A DNA stretch of 64,000 nucleotides from DASXRU01 sp034665305 (GCA_034665305.1 JAXDFZ010000025.1:62001-126000); one strand, 5' to 3'. Counted from the first letter of the stretch, positions 40,326 to 50,113 are shown. Program-made: numbers and translations. The notes: generated by a model from the sequence alone, not told the origin.

Positions 40326-42020
40326 ATGAGCTCGCTTGCGATGATTCTTCACGGGACGAAAACGTGGACCTCCGCTCTCAGAGTACCCAAAGCCGTTTGG
40401 GTGATTGTCGCGTCTCTGTTGATCCTGGCGCCGGTACTTTTATTCGGCATTCCTTCCAACATCGATCTCTCAAATCATTTTCGCTTCGCACTCCCTTTCT
40501 ACGATGCGCTACAGAACGGGCATGTGTACCCCGGCTGGCTTGCCGACTCGAATTCCGGGTATGGGGATCCCAGTTTTAGATTCTACCCTCCCGGCACTTA
40601 TTACCTTTTGGCCGGCGCACGGGCCCTCACTGGCAGTTGGTTTAGCGGTAGTGTGCTGGCCTTTGGTGTCCTAAGCGTTCTGGGAAGTTTCGGAGTCTAC
40701 TGGTGGGCGCGCCAACTTGTTTCAAGTCAACTGGCAATGTGGGCAGGTATACTCTATGCCGTCGCACCTTACCGGCTTAATGAGCTCTATCAGGCTTTCC
40801 TCCTGGCTGAATTTGCAGGGGCTGCTGTCTTACCCTTCACCTTCCTTTTCACTGAGCGACTTTGCACTCGCGTGCGCCTCCGCGACGTAGGCGGTCTCGC
40901 CGCTTCATATGCGATTCTGGTTTTTACTCATCTGCCGCTCACGGTAATCGGGTCGATGGCGCTTCTTGTGTATACGCTGATTCGAATTGAACAAGGGAGA
41001 CGTTGGAAGACTTTGATTTGGTTGGCCGTATCTCTAGTCCTCGGACTGGTGGCAAGCGCTTCCTATTGGAGCACTATGATCTCAGAGCTGTCGTGGATAC
41101 GCGCCGACAACATAAATCCTTATTCGTTTGTTGATTATCGCAGCAATTTTTTGCTGTCTACCTTCTCGCCCGAGAATTTGAATGTTTGGTGGATGAATAT
41201 TCTCTTACTTGGAACCCTTGCCATGTTCTGGCCGGGTTTCATTTTCTTCCGCCCATCGGTGTGGAAATCCGTGCCGGCCCGAGGCCTTAAAGCGATCGGC
41301 TTAGTCCTTGTATTCACCATTGCGATGGGTACACAAATCTCAGCGCCGCTGTGGAAGTTACTTCGACCTTTGCAAGAAACGCAGTTTCCGTGGCGCTGGT
41401 TAGCATTGACATCGATGGTCTGCCCAATCCTTTGCGCGGCGGCGCTTCCATATTGGACCAACCAGTGGCATGGAAAAATGAGGCCGATGATAATCGCGGG
41501 AGCTGGCATCGTGGCGATCTCACTGGCCTTCTCGGTCTCGCATATTGTGCGCGAAGCCCAGTACCTTAAACGCGCTGACTTCGATGCGACGCTCCGCGCC
41601 ATTCCCGGTTCCCAGGGCGTGATGCAATGGTGGCCCAAATGGGTTAATGAACCGATAAGAGAAATGAATCAGGAAGTAGACGCCGGCAGCAGGACTGTTT
41701 CAGTGAAATCCTGGGAGGCGCAGAAACGCGTATTTCTGGTAGAAGCCGGCGCGACCAGCGAGGTTCGTGTGCGAACATTCTACTACCCACTTTGGACGGC
41801 TACATCCGACAATGGAAATCTGGCCGTTCGGCCCGACACGGACGGCGCGTTGGTCGTCTCGGTTCCACCGCAAAAAACCGCCATCGTTCTGGAATTTCGC
41901 GAGCCAGCACGTGTTCGCTGGGCCCGCGTATTCTCCGGACTCGCTTGGATAGGAATATTAGGTTTGGTTTCTTTCGGCATCATTCGACGAGAGACGCCGC
42001 CTCAGGTTGCAGCGAGTTAA
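40326..42020 (+). CDS. PTPS-related polytopic membrane protein (GT-C-like), copy 1
   Basis: About 564 residues from ATG 40326 (an in-frame TTG at 40293 lies in the terminator and is rejected). It matches the '6-pyruvoyl-tetrahydropterin synthase-related' membrane family (PF10131), a name that does not describe its function. About 10-12 membrane helices are visible, with conserved loop motifs SNIDLSNHFRFALPFYDAL, YGDPSFRFYPPGTYYLL and APYRLNELYQ. The acidic/aromatic first loop resembles GT-C oligosaccharyl- or mannosyltransferases. The C-terminal 110 residues form a beta-rich periplasmic domain (VRTFYYPLWTATSDNGNLAV). It lies directly after the pilins, which suggests pilin or surface glycan modification. 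Confidence 0.82.
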   Translation: MSSLAMILHGTKTWTSALRVPKAVWVIVASLLILAPVLLFGIPSNIDLSNHFRFALPFYDALQNGHVYPGWLADSNSGYGDPSFRFYPPGTYYLLAGARALTGSWFSGSVLAFGVLSVLGSFGVYWWARQLVSSQLAMWAGILYAVAPYRLNELYQAFLLAEFAGAAVLPFTFLFTERLCTRVRLRDVGGLAASYAILVFTHLPLTVIGSMALLVYTLIRIEQGRRWKTLIWLAVSLVLGLVASASYWSTMISELSWIRADNINPYSFVDYRSNFLLSTFSPENLNVWWMNILLLGTLAMFWPGFIFFRPSVWKSVPARGLKAIGLVLVFTIAMGTQISAPLWKLLRPLQETQFPWRWLALTSMVCPILCAAALPYWTNQWHGKMRPMIIAGAGIVAISLAFSVSHIVREAQYLKRADFDATLRAIPGSQGVMQWWPKWVNEPIREMNQEVDAGSRTVSVKSWEAQKRVFLVEAGATSEVRVRTFYYPLWTATSDNGNLAVRPDTDGALVVSVPPQKTAIVLEFREPARVRWARVFSGLAWIGILGLVSFGIIRRETPPQVAAS

Positions 42021-42050
42021 GAACGTCACATCCTCTGCCACCTCCGCTAA

Positions 42051-43793
42051 ATGACTCCATCTTCCCTACAGTACAAAGCAACTTCTTTAACGACGCTCCG
42101 TCGGCTTATCGGGCGTTTCAACTTTAGTGACGCTCTCTCAGCGAAAAGGGCGATGCTGCTGGTTTCATTAGGAGGTGGACTCGCCCTGCTGCCGGCGCTG
42201 CTGCTAGGCGTTCCCTCGAACCCCGATCTCTCGAACCACTACCACTTTGCCCTGCCATTCTATGACGCACTTCTTAGCGGAGACTTCCAACCGGGATGGT
42301 TCGCTTCAGCGAACCATGGCTTCGGGGATCCGGTCTTTCGATTTTATCCGCCGGCGTTGTATTACCTCATGGCAGGTGCTCGCGCGTTTTTCGGGAGTTG
42401 GTACGTAGGTACTCTCCTGGTCTTTACGCTCATCTCTATCATCGGCTCGCTGGGCGCATATTTCTGGGCCAGAAGTTTTTTGTCGCGCGGCGCGGCTGTT
42501 TGGGCGGGCGTAGTTTATGCCTTCATGCCTTATCACGTCGCTGAGTATTACCAGGCTGCGCAGCTCGCAGAGTATGCCGCCGGACCCGCATTACTTTTTG
42601 CGTTCGGTTGCTTAAAAAGGATTAGTGATACCGGCAAAACTCGATATGTGGCAGGCCTCGCAATTGCTTACGCGTGTTTGATCCTTACGCACCTGCCCCT
42701 TGCCGTCATGGGCTCGTTCTCGTTACTGATCTACGGAATTCTCTGCCTGAAACGAGACCGTCTCATGCTCACGATAACGAAAATGGGCGTGGCGGTATTG
42801 ATCGGTCTGGCGGCTAGCGCTTTTTATTGGATTACCGTCGTTTCCGAAATGCGTTGGATCCTTGCCGACGGCGCGAATCCTGATTCATTGCTCGATTACC
42901 GGCAGAACTTTATCTTTTCCTCTTTCTCGCCTGACACGAATCTGACAATTTGGTGGATGAACATTTTGATGATTGCCACGATCGGCATGTTTCTACCCGC
43001 CCTCGCGCTATTGAGAAAATCTTCGGAAGGAAGCCTTCAAAAGAGTGTTAGGGCCGCTTTCGTCTTGCTGGCAATCTCACTCCTCATGGCTACCGAGGCT
43101 AGTAAATGGATTTGGGCGATCGTCCCACCGTTGCAGAAAACTCAACATCCTTTTCGTTGGCTGGGGGTCGTGTCAGCGGTCGTTCCGATACTCTTAGCAG
43201 CGAGTCTTTCGCACTGGCGTTCGCGTTTTAATGGAAGTGGGCGCCCACTCGCACTCGTTGCCGGTGGGGTCATTGCGATTTCCCTAACTTTCACAGTTGC
43301 CCAAACAATGCGCGATGCCAATTACCTCTCCCGCAGTTCCTTTGAGCAAATGCTGGGGCCGCTGCGCGAAAGTCCAAGCATCAACCAATGGCTGCCGATT
43401 TGGGCGAATAGTTATGCACAAGGAAAGGCTTCTTACGACAAGACAACGACGCCAGATTCAGGAAGCCTAGCCGAGGCCAGTGGACGATCAGTCGCCGTCA
43501 ATTCATGGCAGGCCGAACGCCGTGAGTTCTCGGTTGCTGAGGGGCCAGCAACAGAGCTGCGCGTGCGCACTTTCTTTTACCCACATTGGAAAGCGACTTC
43601 CGCAGGCGAGACCTTGGCGACCAGCCCCGCGAGTGACGGCGTGCTACTGATTTCCTTGCCACAGAACGCCCGATCCGTCGAGCTCACATTTCAGGAGCCG
43701 TCGCGAGTACGGCTCGGCGCCTTCATCTCAATCTTTGCCTGGCTATTGATCGGAGCGCTGTTTGTGGTTGAAAATAAGCGCTCACGCGATTAG
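42051..43793 (+). CDS. PTPS-related polytopic membrane protein (GT-C-like), copy 2
   Basis: A 580-residue paralogue of the preceding gene, 30 bp downstream and on the same strand. The same signatures are kept: SNPDLSNHYHFALPFYDALL, FGDPVFRFYPPALYYLM, FMPYHVAEYYQAAQLAEYAA, YRQNFIFSSFSPDTN, and the C-terminal beta domain VRTFFYPHWKATSAGETL. The tandem duplication is old, since only motif regions are closely alike. The two may form a heteromeric complex or act on different donors. Confidence 0.82.
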   Translation: MTPSSLQYKATSLTTLRRLIGRFNFSDALSAKRAMLLVSLGGGLALLPALLLGVPSNPDLSNHYHFALPFYDALLSGDFQPGWFASANHGFGDPVFRFYPPALYYLMAGARAFFGSWYVGTLLVFTLISIIGSLGAYFWARSFLSRGAAVWAGVVYAFMPYHVAEYYQAAQLAEYAAGPALLFAFGCLKRISDTGKTRYVAGLAIAYACLILTHLPLAVMGSFSLLIYGILCLKRDRLMLTITKMGVAVLIGLAASAFYWITVVSEMRWILADGANPDSLLDYRQNFIFSSFSPDTNLTIWWMNILMIATIGMFLPALALLRKSSEGSLQKSVRAAFVLLAISLLMATEASKWIWAIVPPLQKTQHPFRWLGVVSAVVPILLAASLSHWRSRFNGSGRPLALVAGGVIAISLTFTVAQTMRDANYLSRSSFEQMLGPLRESPSINQWLPIWANSYAQGKASYDKTTTPDSGSLAEASGRSVAVNSWQAERREFSVAEGPATELRVRTFFYPHWKATSAGETLATSPASDGVLLISLPQNARSVELTFQEPSRVRLGAFISIFAWLLIGALFVVENKRSRD

Positions 43794-43891
43794 TCTGAGA
43801 CCTGTTAAGGCCCTGACAGTTTTCCCGGACTAATATCGACTCTGAAAGTCTTGCTGTTGAGTTAGATTAATCTGGCTGTCACAACTGCGAG

Positions 43892-44749
43892 ATGAGCGCC
43901 AAAACAACCCAAGCCACGAGCGACAATCCAAGCGAGCCGGCGACCATTAAAGCGCCGGACCACGCATCCGCCCTCTATTTGATTGCGGCCATAGCCGGCA
44001 ACACTTTTCGGGAAGCTGTCCGCGATCGAGTGCTCTATAACCTGCTGCTCTTTGCGCTGCTGTTAATCGGCGGCGCTATTTTTTTGGGAGAATTGTCAGG
44101 AGGACAGGAAGCAAAAATTATCGTCGATCTTGGTCTGAGTGCGACCCTGCTCTTCGGGGTCTTTATCGCGATTTTTGTCGGCGTAGGTCTGGTTTACAAA
44201 GAGATCGAGAGGCGCACGCTTTACGCAATCCTTTCAAAGCCAGTTAGCCGTGGACGGTTTCTTTTTGGCAAGTATCTGGGATTGTGCCTGACTTTACTGG
44301 TCAACGTACTGGTGATGGGCGTTGGTGTTTCCCTCGCTCTGGCGTACGTTACGAAAGGATTGAACCCGCTCATATTCAGTATCTGGCCTGCAGTCTTTCT
44401 GATTTATTTTGAGTTAGCAATAATCACAGGGGTAGCATTGTTGTTTTCATCATTCTCAAGCCCGGCATTATCCGCTCTGCTTACCTTCCTGGTCTTCATC
44501 ATCGGACATCTTAGCGCGGACCTAAAATCGTTCGCGTCATCGCTGGGTGGAACTACGGCCCGTTGGTTCTTCAATGCCCTGTATTATCTGTTGCCTAACC
44601 TCGCGCACTACAGTTTCATCACGCCGGCCGCGCACGGGCAGACACCGGCGCCCGGCTCATTTCTCATGGCGCTCCTCTATGGATGCGTTTACGTGGCTGT
44701 CTTGTTAACGGCAGCGACGCTGATCTTCAACCAGCGAAACTTTAAATGA
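43892..44749 (+). CDS. ABC-2 type transporter permease
   Basis: A 285-residue integral membrane protein with six helices starting near residue 45 (NLLLFALLLIGGAIFLGEL, TLLFGVFIAIFVGVGLVY, LTLLVNVLVMGVGVSLALAY). KEIERRTLYAILSKPVSRGRF after the second helix is characteristic of NosY/GldF-type ABC-2 permeases. Its last codons overlap the next gene by 4 bp, and the ATPase is two genes on, giving a permease-TPR-ATPase exporter unit. The substrate is unknown. Confidence 0.85.
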   Translation: MSAKTTQATSDNPSEPATIKAPDHASALYLIAAIAGNTFREAVRDRVLYNLLLFALLLIGGAIFLGELSGGQEAKIIVDLGLSATLLFGVFIAIFVGVGLVYKEIERRTLYAILSKPVSRGRFLFGKYLGLCLTLLVNVLVMGVGVSLALAYVTKGLNPLIFSIWPAVFLIYFELAIITGVALLFSSFSSPALSALLTFLVFIIGHLSADLKSFASSLGGTTARWFFNALYYLLPNLAHYSFITPAAHGQTPAPGSFLMALLYGCVYVAVLLTAATLIFNQRNFK

Positions 44750-45672
44750 TGCGGGACCGCGGACTATTAATAAAAGGCATTGCCGTGATTCTTCTCGGGC
44801 TCGCTGCAGTTATTGGTTTGTCGCGCTGGAGCGATCTGCACCATAAGGACTTTTCGTCAGCATCTTCCCAGGAGGAGCAGCTGTATTTACAAGCGAAAAC
44901 GGTGAAACGCCTGAGCCTTGCTTTTAATGGCCTGGCGGCTGACTGGTACTGGATGCGTTCGCTTCAATACGTGGGGCGCAAAGTGATCAAGTACGAAGAA
45001 ACGCAACCGGGACAACAGGGACTCAATGACCTGGGCGCGCTGGATCTTCGCTTATTGCCTTCACTGCTCCGCATAGCCACCACGCTCGACCCGCAATTCA
45101 TCGCGCCATACGAATACGGCGCCATGATCCTTCCGACGTTCAATCGGGACGAGGCTATTGCGCTGCTTCAATCCGGAATTGCTGAGAATCCGGGCGCGTG
45201 GCGACTTTACCAACATCTGGGCTACGTCTATTGGCAAGGACAGGAGTATACAAAAGCGAGCGAGACGTACAGCGCGGGGGCGAAACTGCCGGGAGCACCC
45301 AAGTGGATGGCGGAAATGGGCGCTCGCACCGCGGCCGAAGGAGGATCGCGAGGGGCGGCCCGGGAAATGTACCAGCACCTTTACGATGAATCGACCGATG
45401 AGAAGGTCAAGGAACTGCTCGCACGACGATTGATGCAGGTCGACTCTTTTGAGGAACGAGATCGAATTCGCATCGTACTCGCCCAGTACGTCCAGCAGTT
45501 CGGGAAATGCCCGGCGTCGTGGCGGAGCGTCGCCGCGAACCTGCAACGAGCGGGACTTGCGATTAACCCCGCCACCGGCGAACCCCTCGATCCTTCCGGA
45601 GCACCGTACGCTTTGATCAGCAATAAGTGCGAGGTGGATCTCAGGTTGGATTCACGAGTTCCATACAAATAG
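44746..45672 (+). CDS. membrane-anchored TPR-like protein linked to an ABC transporter
   Basis: A 308-residue protein overlapping the permease gene by ATGA. One N-terminal helix anchors it (LLIKGIAVILLGLAAVIGLS); the rest is helical, with TPR-like units at about 105-230 (FNRDEAIALLQSGIAENPGA, WQGQEYTKASETYSAGAKLP). The motif LSLAFNGLAADWYWMRSLQYVG recurs in acidobacterial relatives. It probably serves as an accessory subunit of the transporter encoded on both sides. Confidence 0.75.
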   Translation: MMRDRGLLIKGIAVILLGLAAVIGLSRWSDLHHKDFSSASSQEEQLYLQAKTVKRLSLAFNGLAADWYWMRSLQYVGRKVIKYEETQPGQQGLNDLGALDLRLLPSLLRIATTLDPQFIAPYEYGAMILPTFNRDEAIALLQSGIAENPGAWRLYQHLGYVYWQGQEYTKASETYSAGAKLPGAPKWMAEMGARTAAEGGSRGAAREMYQHLYDESTDEKVKELLARRLMQVDSFEERDRIRIVLAQYVQQFGKCPASWRSVAANLQRAGLAINPATGEPLDPSGAPYALISNKCEVDLRLDSRVPYK

Positions 45673-45727
45673 CGAACGCCTCGATCACCCTGATATTTCA
45701 CTCAGGAGACAAACGACGAGCTACACG

Positions 45728-46657
45728 ATGCCGGCTATCATAGAAATCGAGAATCTAACCAAAGACTACGAAGTCGGGTTCTGGCGCAAACGCAAGGTGC
45801 GGGCGCTGGATGCATTAACCCTGTCGGTTGAGGGCGGCCAAATCTTTGGTTTCCTGGGTGCCAACGGCGCCGGCAAGACAACGACGCTCAAGTTGCTGAT
45901 GCGTTTGATCTATCCAACGGATGGGCAGGCGAAAATTCTGGGCCATGACATCAACGATGTGTCTATGCATCAGCGCATAGGCTACCTGCCGGAGAATCCT
46001 TATTTTTATGACTACCTAACGGCGCGTGAATTTTTGCAATACTGCGGTCAGCTATTCGGTCAGGAAAAAGCACAGCGGAAACGACGCACTGAGGAAGTAC
46101 TCGATCTAGTTCGGCTCGAACAAAAAAGTTGGGACAAGCAGTTACGCAAATTCTCGAAAGGAATGCTGCAGCGGGTTGGGCTGGCCCAAGCGCTGGTTAA
46201 CGATCCTGAAGTAGTGTTTCTGGATGAGCCTATGAGCGGACTCGATCCTGTGGGCCGCCGGCAGGTGCGTGATCTGATCGCTTCGTTGCCCGCCCGCGGG
46301 AAAACGGTTTTCATGTCCTCCCATATTCTGTCCGACATCGAAGTGCTTTGCGACCGCGTCGCCATCCTTAAGCACGGCCGTCTGGCCCAAGTCGGCCGTT
46401 TGGATGAACTACGACAGCGCGAATCCAGCCAAATTGAAATCCTGGCGGCAGGAACCAGCGTGGACGCGATCTCCGGTTACCTATCGACGGACGTCGGCGC
46501 CACGATTACAAACACGCCGAGCGGTGTGCGAATCGAAATCTCCGATGAGCGGAAAGTAGATGAAGTGCTGGCCGCGTTGCGAAAGTCGGGCGGCAAGCTC
46601 GTGTCCGTTCAGCCAGTCCTGCAATCGTTGGAAGAGTTGTTCATGGACGATAACTAG
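45728..46657 (+). CDS. ABC transporter ATP-binding protein
   Basis: A 309-residue ATPase for the permease above. Walker A GANGAGKTTTLKLL (about 45-58), Q-loop GYLPENPYFYDY, signature RKFSKGMLQRVGLAQAL (about 139-155), Walker B VVFLDEPMSGLDP and H-switch MSSHIL are all intact. The C-terminal 90 residues are a small regulatory domain seen in exporter-type ABC-2 ATPases. Confidence 0.93.
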   Translation: MPAIIEIENLTKDYEVGFWRKRKVRALDALTLSVEGGQIFGFLGANGAGKTTTLKLLMRLIYPTDGQAKILGHDINDVSMHQRIGYLPENPYFYDYLTAREFLQYCGQLFGQEKAQRKRRTEEVLDLVRLEQKSWDKQLRKFSKGMLQRVGLAQALVNDPEVVFLDEPMSGLDPVGRRQVRDLIASLPARGKTVFMSSHILSDIEVLCDRVAILKHGRLAQVGRLDELRQRESSQIEILAAGTSVDAISGYLSTDVGATITNTPSGVRIEISDERKVDEVLAALRKSGGKLVSVQPVLQSLEELFMDDN

Positions 46658-46672
46658 CGGACTCTTCGCTTT

Positions 46673-47467
46673 GTGATTTTCTTGTCGGCGCAGCCGGCTT
46701 TGGATAGCAGAGTGCACATACCGGAAATATTCAAGCTTGCTGGAATAGCGATTGTCATCATCGGTCTGGCGTTGCGGCTGCGGCCCACCATCGTAGTGGT
46801 TACCGCGGCGATCCTGACCGGCCTAATTTCTAACCTGCCTCTCTTTTCCAACGAGAGTGTTTTCACGTCAATTCCCTTTCTGACCAAACCCGGCCAGGAA
46901 GGAATCATCAACATGCTCGGTCGTGCCTTCGCGGACAATCGCTTGATGATTTTGTTTATCGCCACGCTGCCCGCCATCGGGTTGGCGGAACGTTACGGCT
47001 TGCAAGAACAGGCCGCGCGGTTTATACGGAAACTCAAAGCGGCAACCGTCGGCAGGCTGTTAATCATCTACCAACTGTTTCGCGTCTTGATGGGCATCCT
47101 CGGTATCAGGCTTAGTGGACACCCGGCCTTTGTGCGGCCGCTGGTTTTTCCGATGTCGCTCGGCGCCGCTGAAGCCTTGGCCCACACCCGGACGGTCGAG
47201 AGTTTACCCTCTGCGGAGGTCGAGAGAATCAAAGCCGCCAACTCCGCAGCCGAGAACTATGGAAACTTCTACGGACAGAATCTTTCCCCCGTGCTTCCCG
47301 GCATTCTACTTGTGTACGGCGTCATGAAGGGCCTGGGTTACTCGTTAGGTTTATGGACCATCGTCCTTTATGCGATCCCGATCGCGTCCCTTTCGGTCAT
47401 CCTCGGCGCATTGCAGTTCTGGTTACTCGATCTACGCGAACGAAGACGCTTAGCAGTTAAGCGTTAG
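46673..47467 (+). CDS. DUF969 membrane protein
   Basis: A 264-residue integral membrane protein from GTG 46673, 15 bp after the ABC ATPase. Five to six helices are visible, with FKLAGIAIVIIGLALRLRPT at the start and the family motifs LPAIGLAERYGLQEQAARFI, LGIRLSGHPAFVRPLVFPM and NSAAENYGNFYGQNLSPVLP. DUF969 always occurs with DUF979, which follows; together they resemble the two halves of a split permease. Confidence 0.85.
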   Translation: MIFLSAQPALDSRVHIPEIFKLAGIAIVIIGLALRLRPTIVVVTAAILTGLISNLPLFSNESVFTSIPFLTKPGQEGIINMLGRAFADNRLMILFIATLPAIGLAERYGLQEQAARFIRKLKAATVGRLLIIYQLFRVLMGILGIRLSGHPAFVRPLVFPMSLGAAEALAHTRTVESLPSAEVERIKAANSAAENYGNFYGQNLSPVLPGILLVYGVMKGLGYSLGLWTIVLYAIPIASLSVILGALQFWLLDLRERRRLAVKR

Positions 47468-47510
47468 AGAGGTTGCTATCGTTTCATACAAAGCCATAGT
47501 CAGTTCCGTA

Positions 47511-48449
47511 TTGAGCCTGAATGCGGTTTATGTGCTAACCGGGTTTGTGATACTCGCTTTCGCTGCGCTCACTTTTAAGGATCGAAGTAACCGGCACCGG
47601 CTCGGAACCACTCTCTTCTGGTTGCTCCTCGGGGTCATCTTCGTATTTGGCAGCGCGATGCCACATTGGCTTACCGGGCTGCTCGTACTTTCAATGGTTG
47701 TCCTCGACGGAGCCGGTCAGGTCGGACGAAAAAGCTCTAACGAAACTACCCAATCAGGGCAGGTTCCGAGTAAGGCGCTGACGATTGGTAATAAGATTTT
47801 CCTGGTGGTCCTTGCCATTCCCCTCGTCACCTTCGCTTTCGCAATTGCGTTCCGCTTGTTTGGTTTGAACTCAAACGACGGCGCGATCGTTGGCCTTGGT
47901 TACAGCGCCGCGGGCGCCTTGCTGGTCGGACTAATTCTGACCAAAGGCTCTTTGACTGAGGCTTTTCAGGAAGGCCGCCGGCTGAATGACGCGATGGGCG
48001 CAGTCAACATACTGCCGCCACTGTTGGCTTCGCTGGGAATCATTTTTACTGCCAGCAAGATCAGCGACTTGATTGCCACCGGGATTCATAAAGTCATCCC
48101 CGGGGAAAACCTCTTCCTGCTGATCGTCGCAAACTGTTTGGGAATGGCACTGTTCACAATGGTCATGGGCAATTCATTCGCCGCCTTTCCTGTGATTACT
48201 GCGGGCGTTTTGGTGCCGCTAATCGTCAGGCCGTTTGGAGTCGATCCCGCCATGGCGGCGATCATTACTCTGACGGCCGGATCCACTGGAACATTAATGA
48301 CGCCGATGGCCGCCAACTTTAACATCGTGCCGACCGCTCTGTTGGACATGCGCGATCAATACGGCGTGATCAAATTTCAGGCGCCGTTCGCTTTAACTAT
48401 TTGGACGTGCCACATAATTGTAATGTGGTTATTGATCCGGATGTTTTGA
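47511..48449 (+). CDS. DUF979 membrane protein
   Basis: A 312-residue integral membrane protein, apparently starting at TTG 47511 (no in-frame ATG or GTG nearby). About nine helices; motifs GLGYSAAGALLVGLILTKGS, VMGNSFAAFPVITAGVLVPL and TAGSTGTLMTPMAANFNIVP are characteristic of DUF979 and recall ion-transporter-superfamily hairpin loops. Partner of the DUF969 protein. Confidence 0.85.
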   Translation: MSLNAVYVLTGFVILAFAALTFKDRSNRHRLGTTLFWLLLGVIFVFGSAMPHWLTGLLVLSMVVLDGAGQVGRKSSNETTQSGQVPSKALTIGNKIFLVVLAIPLVTFAFAIAFRLFGLNSNDGAIVGLGYSAAGALLVGLILTKGSLTEAFQEGRRLNDAMGAVNILPPLLASLGIIFTASKISDLIATGIHKVIPGENLFLLIVANCLGMALFTMVMGNSFAAFPVITAGVLVPLIVRPFGVDPAMAAIITLTAGSTGTLMTPMAANFNIVPTALLDMRDQYGVIKFQAPFALTIWTCHIIVMWLLIRMF

Positions 48450-48472
48450 TCGAAAACGCGACCCGGGTATTC

Positions 48473-49504
48473 ATGTCATTGATTGCAACTCTCTCAACTC
48501 ACGGTTCAGCTTTCGCCCGGCTGGTGCTTAACTGCATCAACCGGGAATACCCCAACAAGATTGAGCACTTACTAAATGGCCCAGGCGACGCGCGAAATCC
48601 CGGGTCACTGCATCCGGCGTTTTACGGATGCTTCGACTGGCACTCATCAGTTCATGGACATTGGCTGCTGGTCCATCTGTTGCGGCTCTTCCCCCAAATC
48701 CCCGAAGGCGGCCAAATCCGATCGGCACTTAACAATAATCTCTCGGACGAAAATATTCGGGTGGAGGCGGAGTACTTCAAACAGGAAGGGCGAACTTCTT
48801 TTGAGCGCATGTATGGATGGGCCTGGCTGTTAAAGTTAGCAGAGGAACTCCATCTCTGGCACGACGCGGATGGGCAACGCTGGTCGGACAATTTGCAGCC
48901 GCTGGTCGAAACGATCGCCGAGAGATACTTCGCTTTTCTGCCGCGTCAGACCTATCCGATTCGCACCGGCGTCCATGCGAATACGGCCTTTGGACTCTCA
49001 TTCGCACTAGACTACGCACGAACCCTTCAAAATCAAGAACTCACGAATCTATTTGTCGAACGCAGCGGCACTTACTTTCTGGCTGACTCAAATTATCCGG
49101 CGCACATCGAACCCGGAGGCGAAGATTTTCTCTCGCCCTCATTAATCGAAGCGGATTTGATGTGCCGTGTGTTGTTACCCGCAGACTTCGCCGACTGGTT
49201 TCATCGTTTCCTGCCGCGCCTGGCCGAAGGTGAGCCCAAGATTCTTTTGCATCCGGCAATGGTGTCCGATCGGACTGATCCGAAAATCGTGCACCTTGAT
49301 GGCCTGAATCTGAGCCGGGCGTGGTGCATGCGCAACATAGCGGCCGCACTTCCTTCCCAGGATCCGGTTCGCGAGATATTGACGCATTCAGCGGAAGTAC
49401 ACGCGCAGGATGGACTGGCGCACGTGACAAGTGGGAATTACGAAGGCGAACACTGGCTGGCTACGTTTGCCACCTATTTGCTGTCGACTCCGATCTCTTT
49501 CTAA
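48473..49504 (+). CDS. DUF2891 protein
   Basis: A 343-residue soluble protein from ATG 48473, 23 bp after the DUF979 stop. It matches DUF2891: HPAFYGCFDWHSSVHGHWLL (about 48-67), GRTSFERMYGWAWLLKLAEE, GVHANTAFGLSFALDYARTL, EPGGEDFLSPSLIEADLMCR. The (alpha/alpha)-barrel-like pattern with conserved His/Asp/Glu suggests a hydrolase or lyase acting on a carbohydrate or peptide. DUF969-DUF979-DUF2891 is a recurrent trio in bacteria, so the enzyme probably acts on what the membrane pair carries. Its stop overlaps the convergent next gene by 4 bp. Confidence 0.85.
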   Translation: MSLIATLSTHGSAFARLVLNCINREYPNKIEHLLNGPGDARNPGSLHPAFYGCFDWHSSVHGHWLLVHLLRLFPQIPEGGQIRSALNNNLSDENIRVEAEYFKQEGRTSFERMYGWAWLLKLAEELHLWHDADGQRWSDNLQPLVETIAERYFAFLPRQTYPIRTGVHANTAFGLSFALDYARTLQNQELTNLFVERSGTYFLADSNYPAHIEPGGEDFLSPSLIEADLMCRVLLPADFADWFHRFLPRLAEGEPKILLHPAMVSDRTDPKIVHLDGLNLSRAWCMRNIAAALPSQDPVREILTHSAEVHAQDGLAHVTSGNYEGEHWLATFATYLLSTPISF

Positions 49505-50004
49505 GGACTGAAACTCACTCCAGCCACTTCGATCCGGATGTTTGCACGATCATCCGTATCGGCAAATCCCTGCAGTCTAACCAGCGCCGGCATGGTCTTA
49601 TTGGGATCTAATTGCGTGAGTTTTGCGTTGGGCAAGACGACGACGACTCTCTCTTTGACTGGCTGGTTCTGATGATCAACGACCACGCCCTTGAGTTCGA
49701 GGCCGCTAATTGTACGGCCGGTCAAGTTGCGGACTGTGGTTTTGAGGGTCATCTCCAAACCACCCATCACGCTCGTGGCCTCGTCTGCCTCAAGTTCATC
49801 AAGGACTATTTGGGATTTGTATTTCTCAAACTCCGCGCTGCCTGGCCGCAACGCCGCAGCCAATCTCGGCGGCGCGCTGGGCGCCACGCTCTTTCGCATC
49901 AAAAGGTAAAACAAGCCGCCAATGACCAGTGCGGCAACGATGGCGACGACGATAATTGTCTTTCGCGAAGAATCGCGATCAGGAATTGTTTTTTCAGTCT
50001 GCAT
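49501..50004 (-). CDS. membrane-anchored protein with beta-sandwich domain, unknown function
   Basis: A 167-residue protein from ATG 50004. One N-terminal helix (TIIVVAIVAALVIGGLFYLL) anchors it facing outward; residues 65-165 are a beta-rich domain (ATSVMGGLEMTLKTTVRNLT, LELKGVVVDHQNQPVKERVV) like FxLYD/DUF3426-type modules. Its gene end overlaps DUF2891 convergently by 4 bp. Confidence 0.7.
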   Translation of the reverse strand: MQTEKTIPDRDSSRKTIIVVAIVAALVIGGLFYLLMRKSVAPSAPPRLAAALRPGSAEFEKYKSQIVLDELEADEATSVMGGLEMTLKTTVRNLTGRTISGLELKGVVVDHQNQPVKERVVVVLPNAKLTQLDPNKTMPALVRLQGFADTDDRANIRIEVAGVSFSP

Positions 50005-50113
50005 AGTTCCTGGGTCTCAAAAGTCACCGCACCAAACGCTACTGCTCCGCAAATTCAGATCGATTTAGAACCCGCTTAACATTTTTCGTTCCCGTCCGTG
50101 CCCGTAGTTTCGG

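Noticed and set aside
43794..43891. Promoter before the ABC permease gene
   Set aside because: Only scattered partial -35/-10 matches with wrong spacing were seen.
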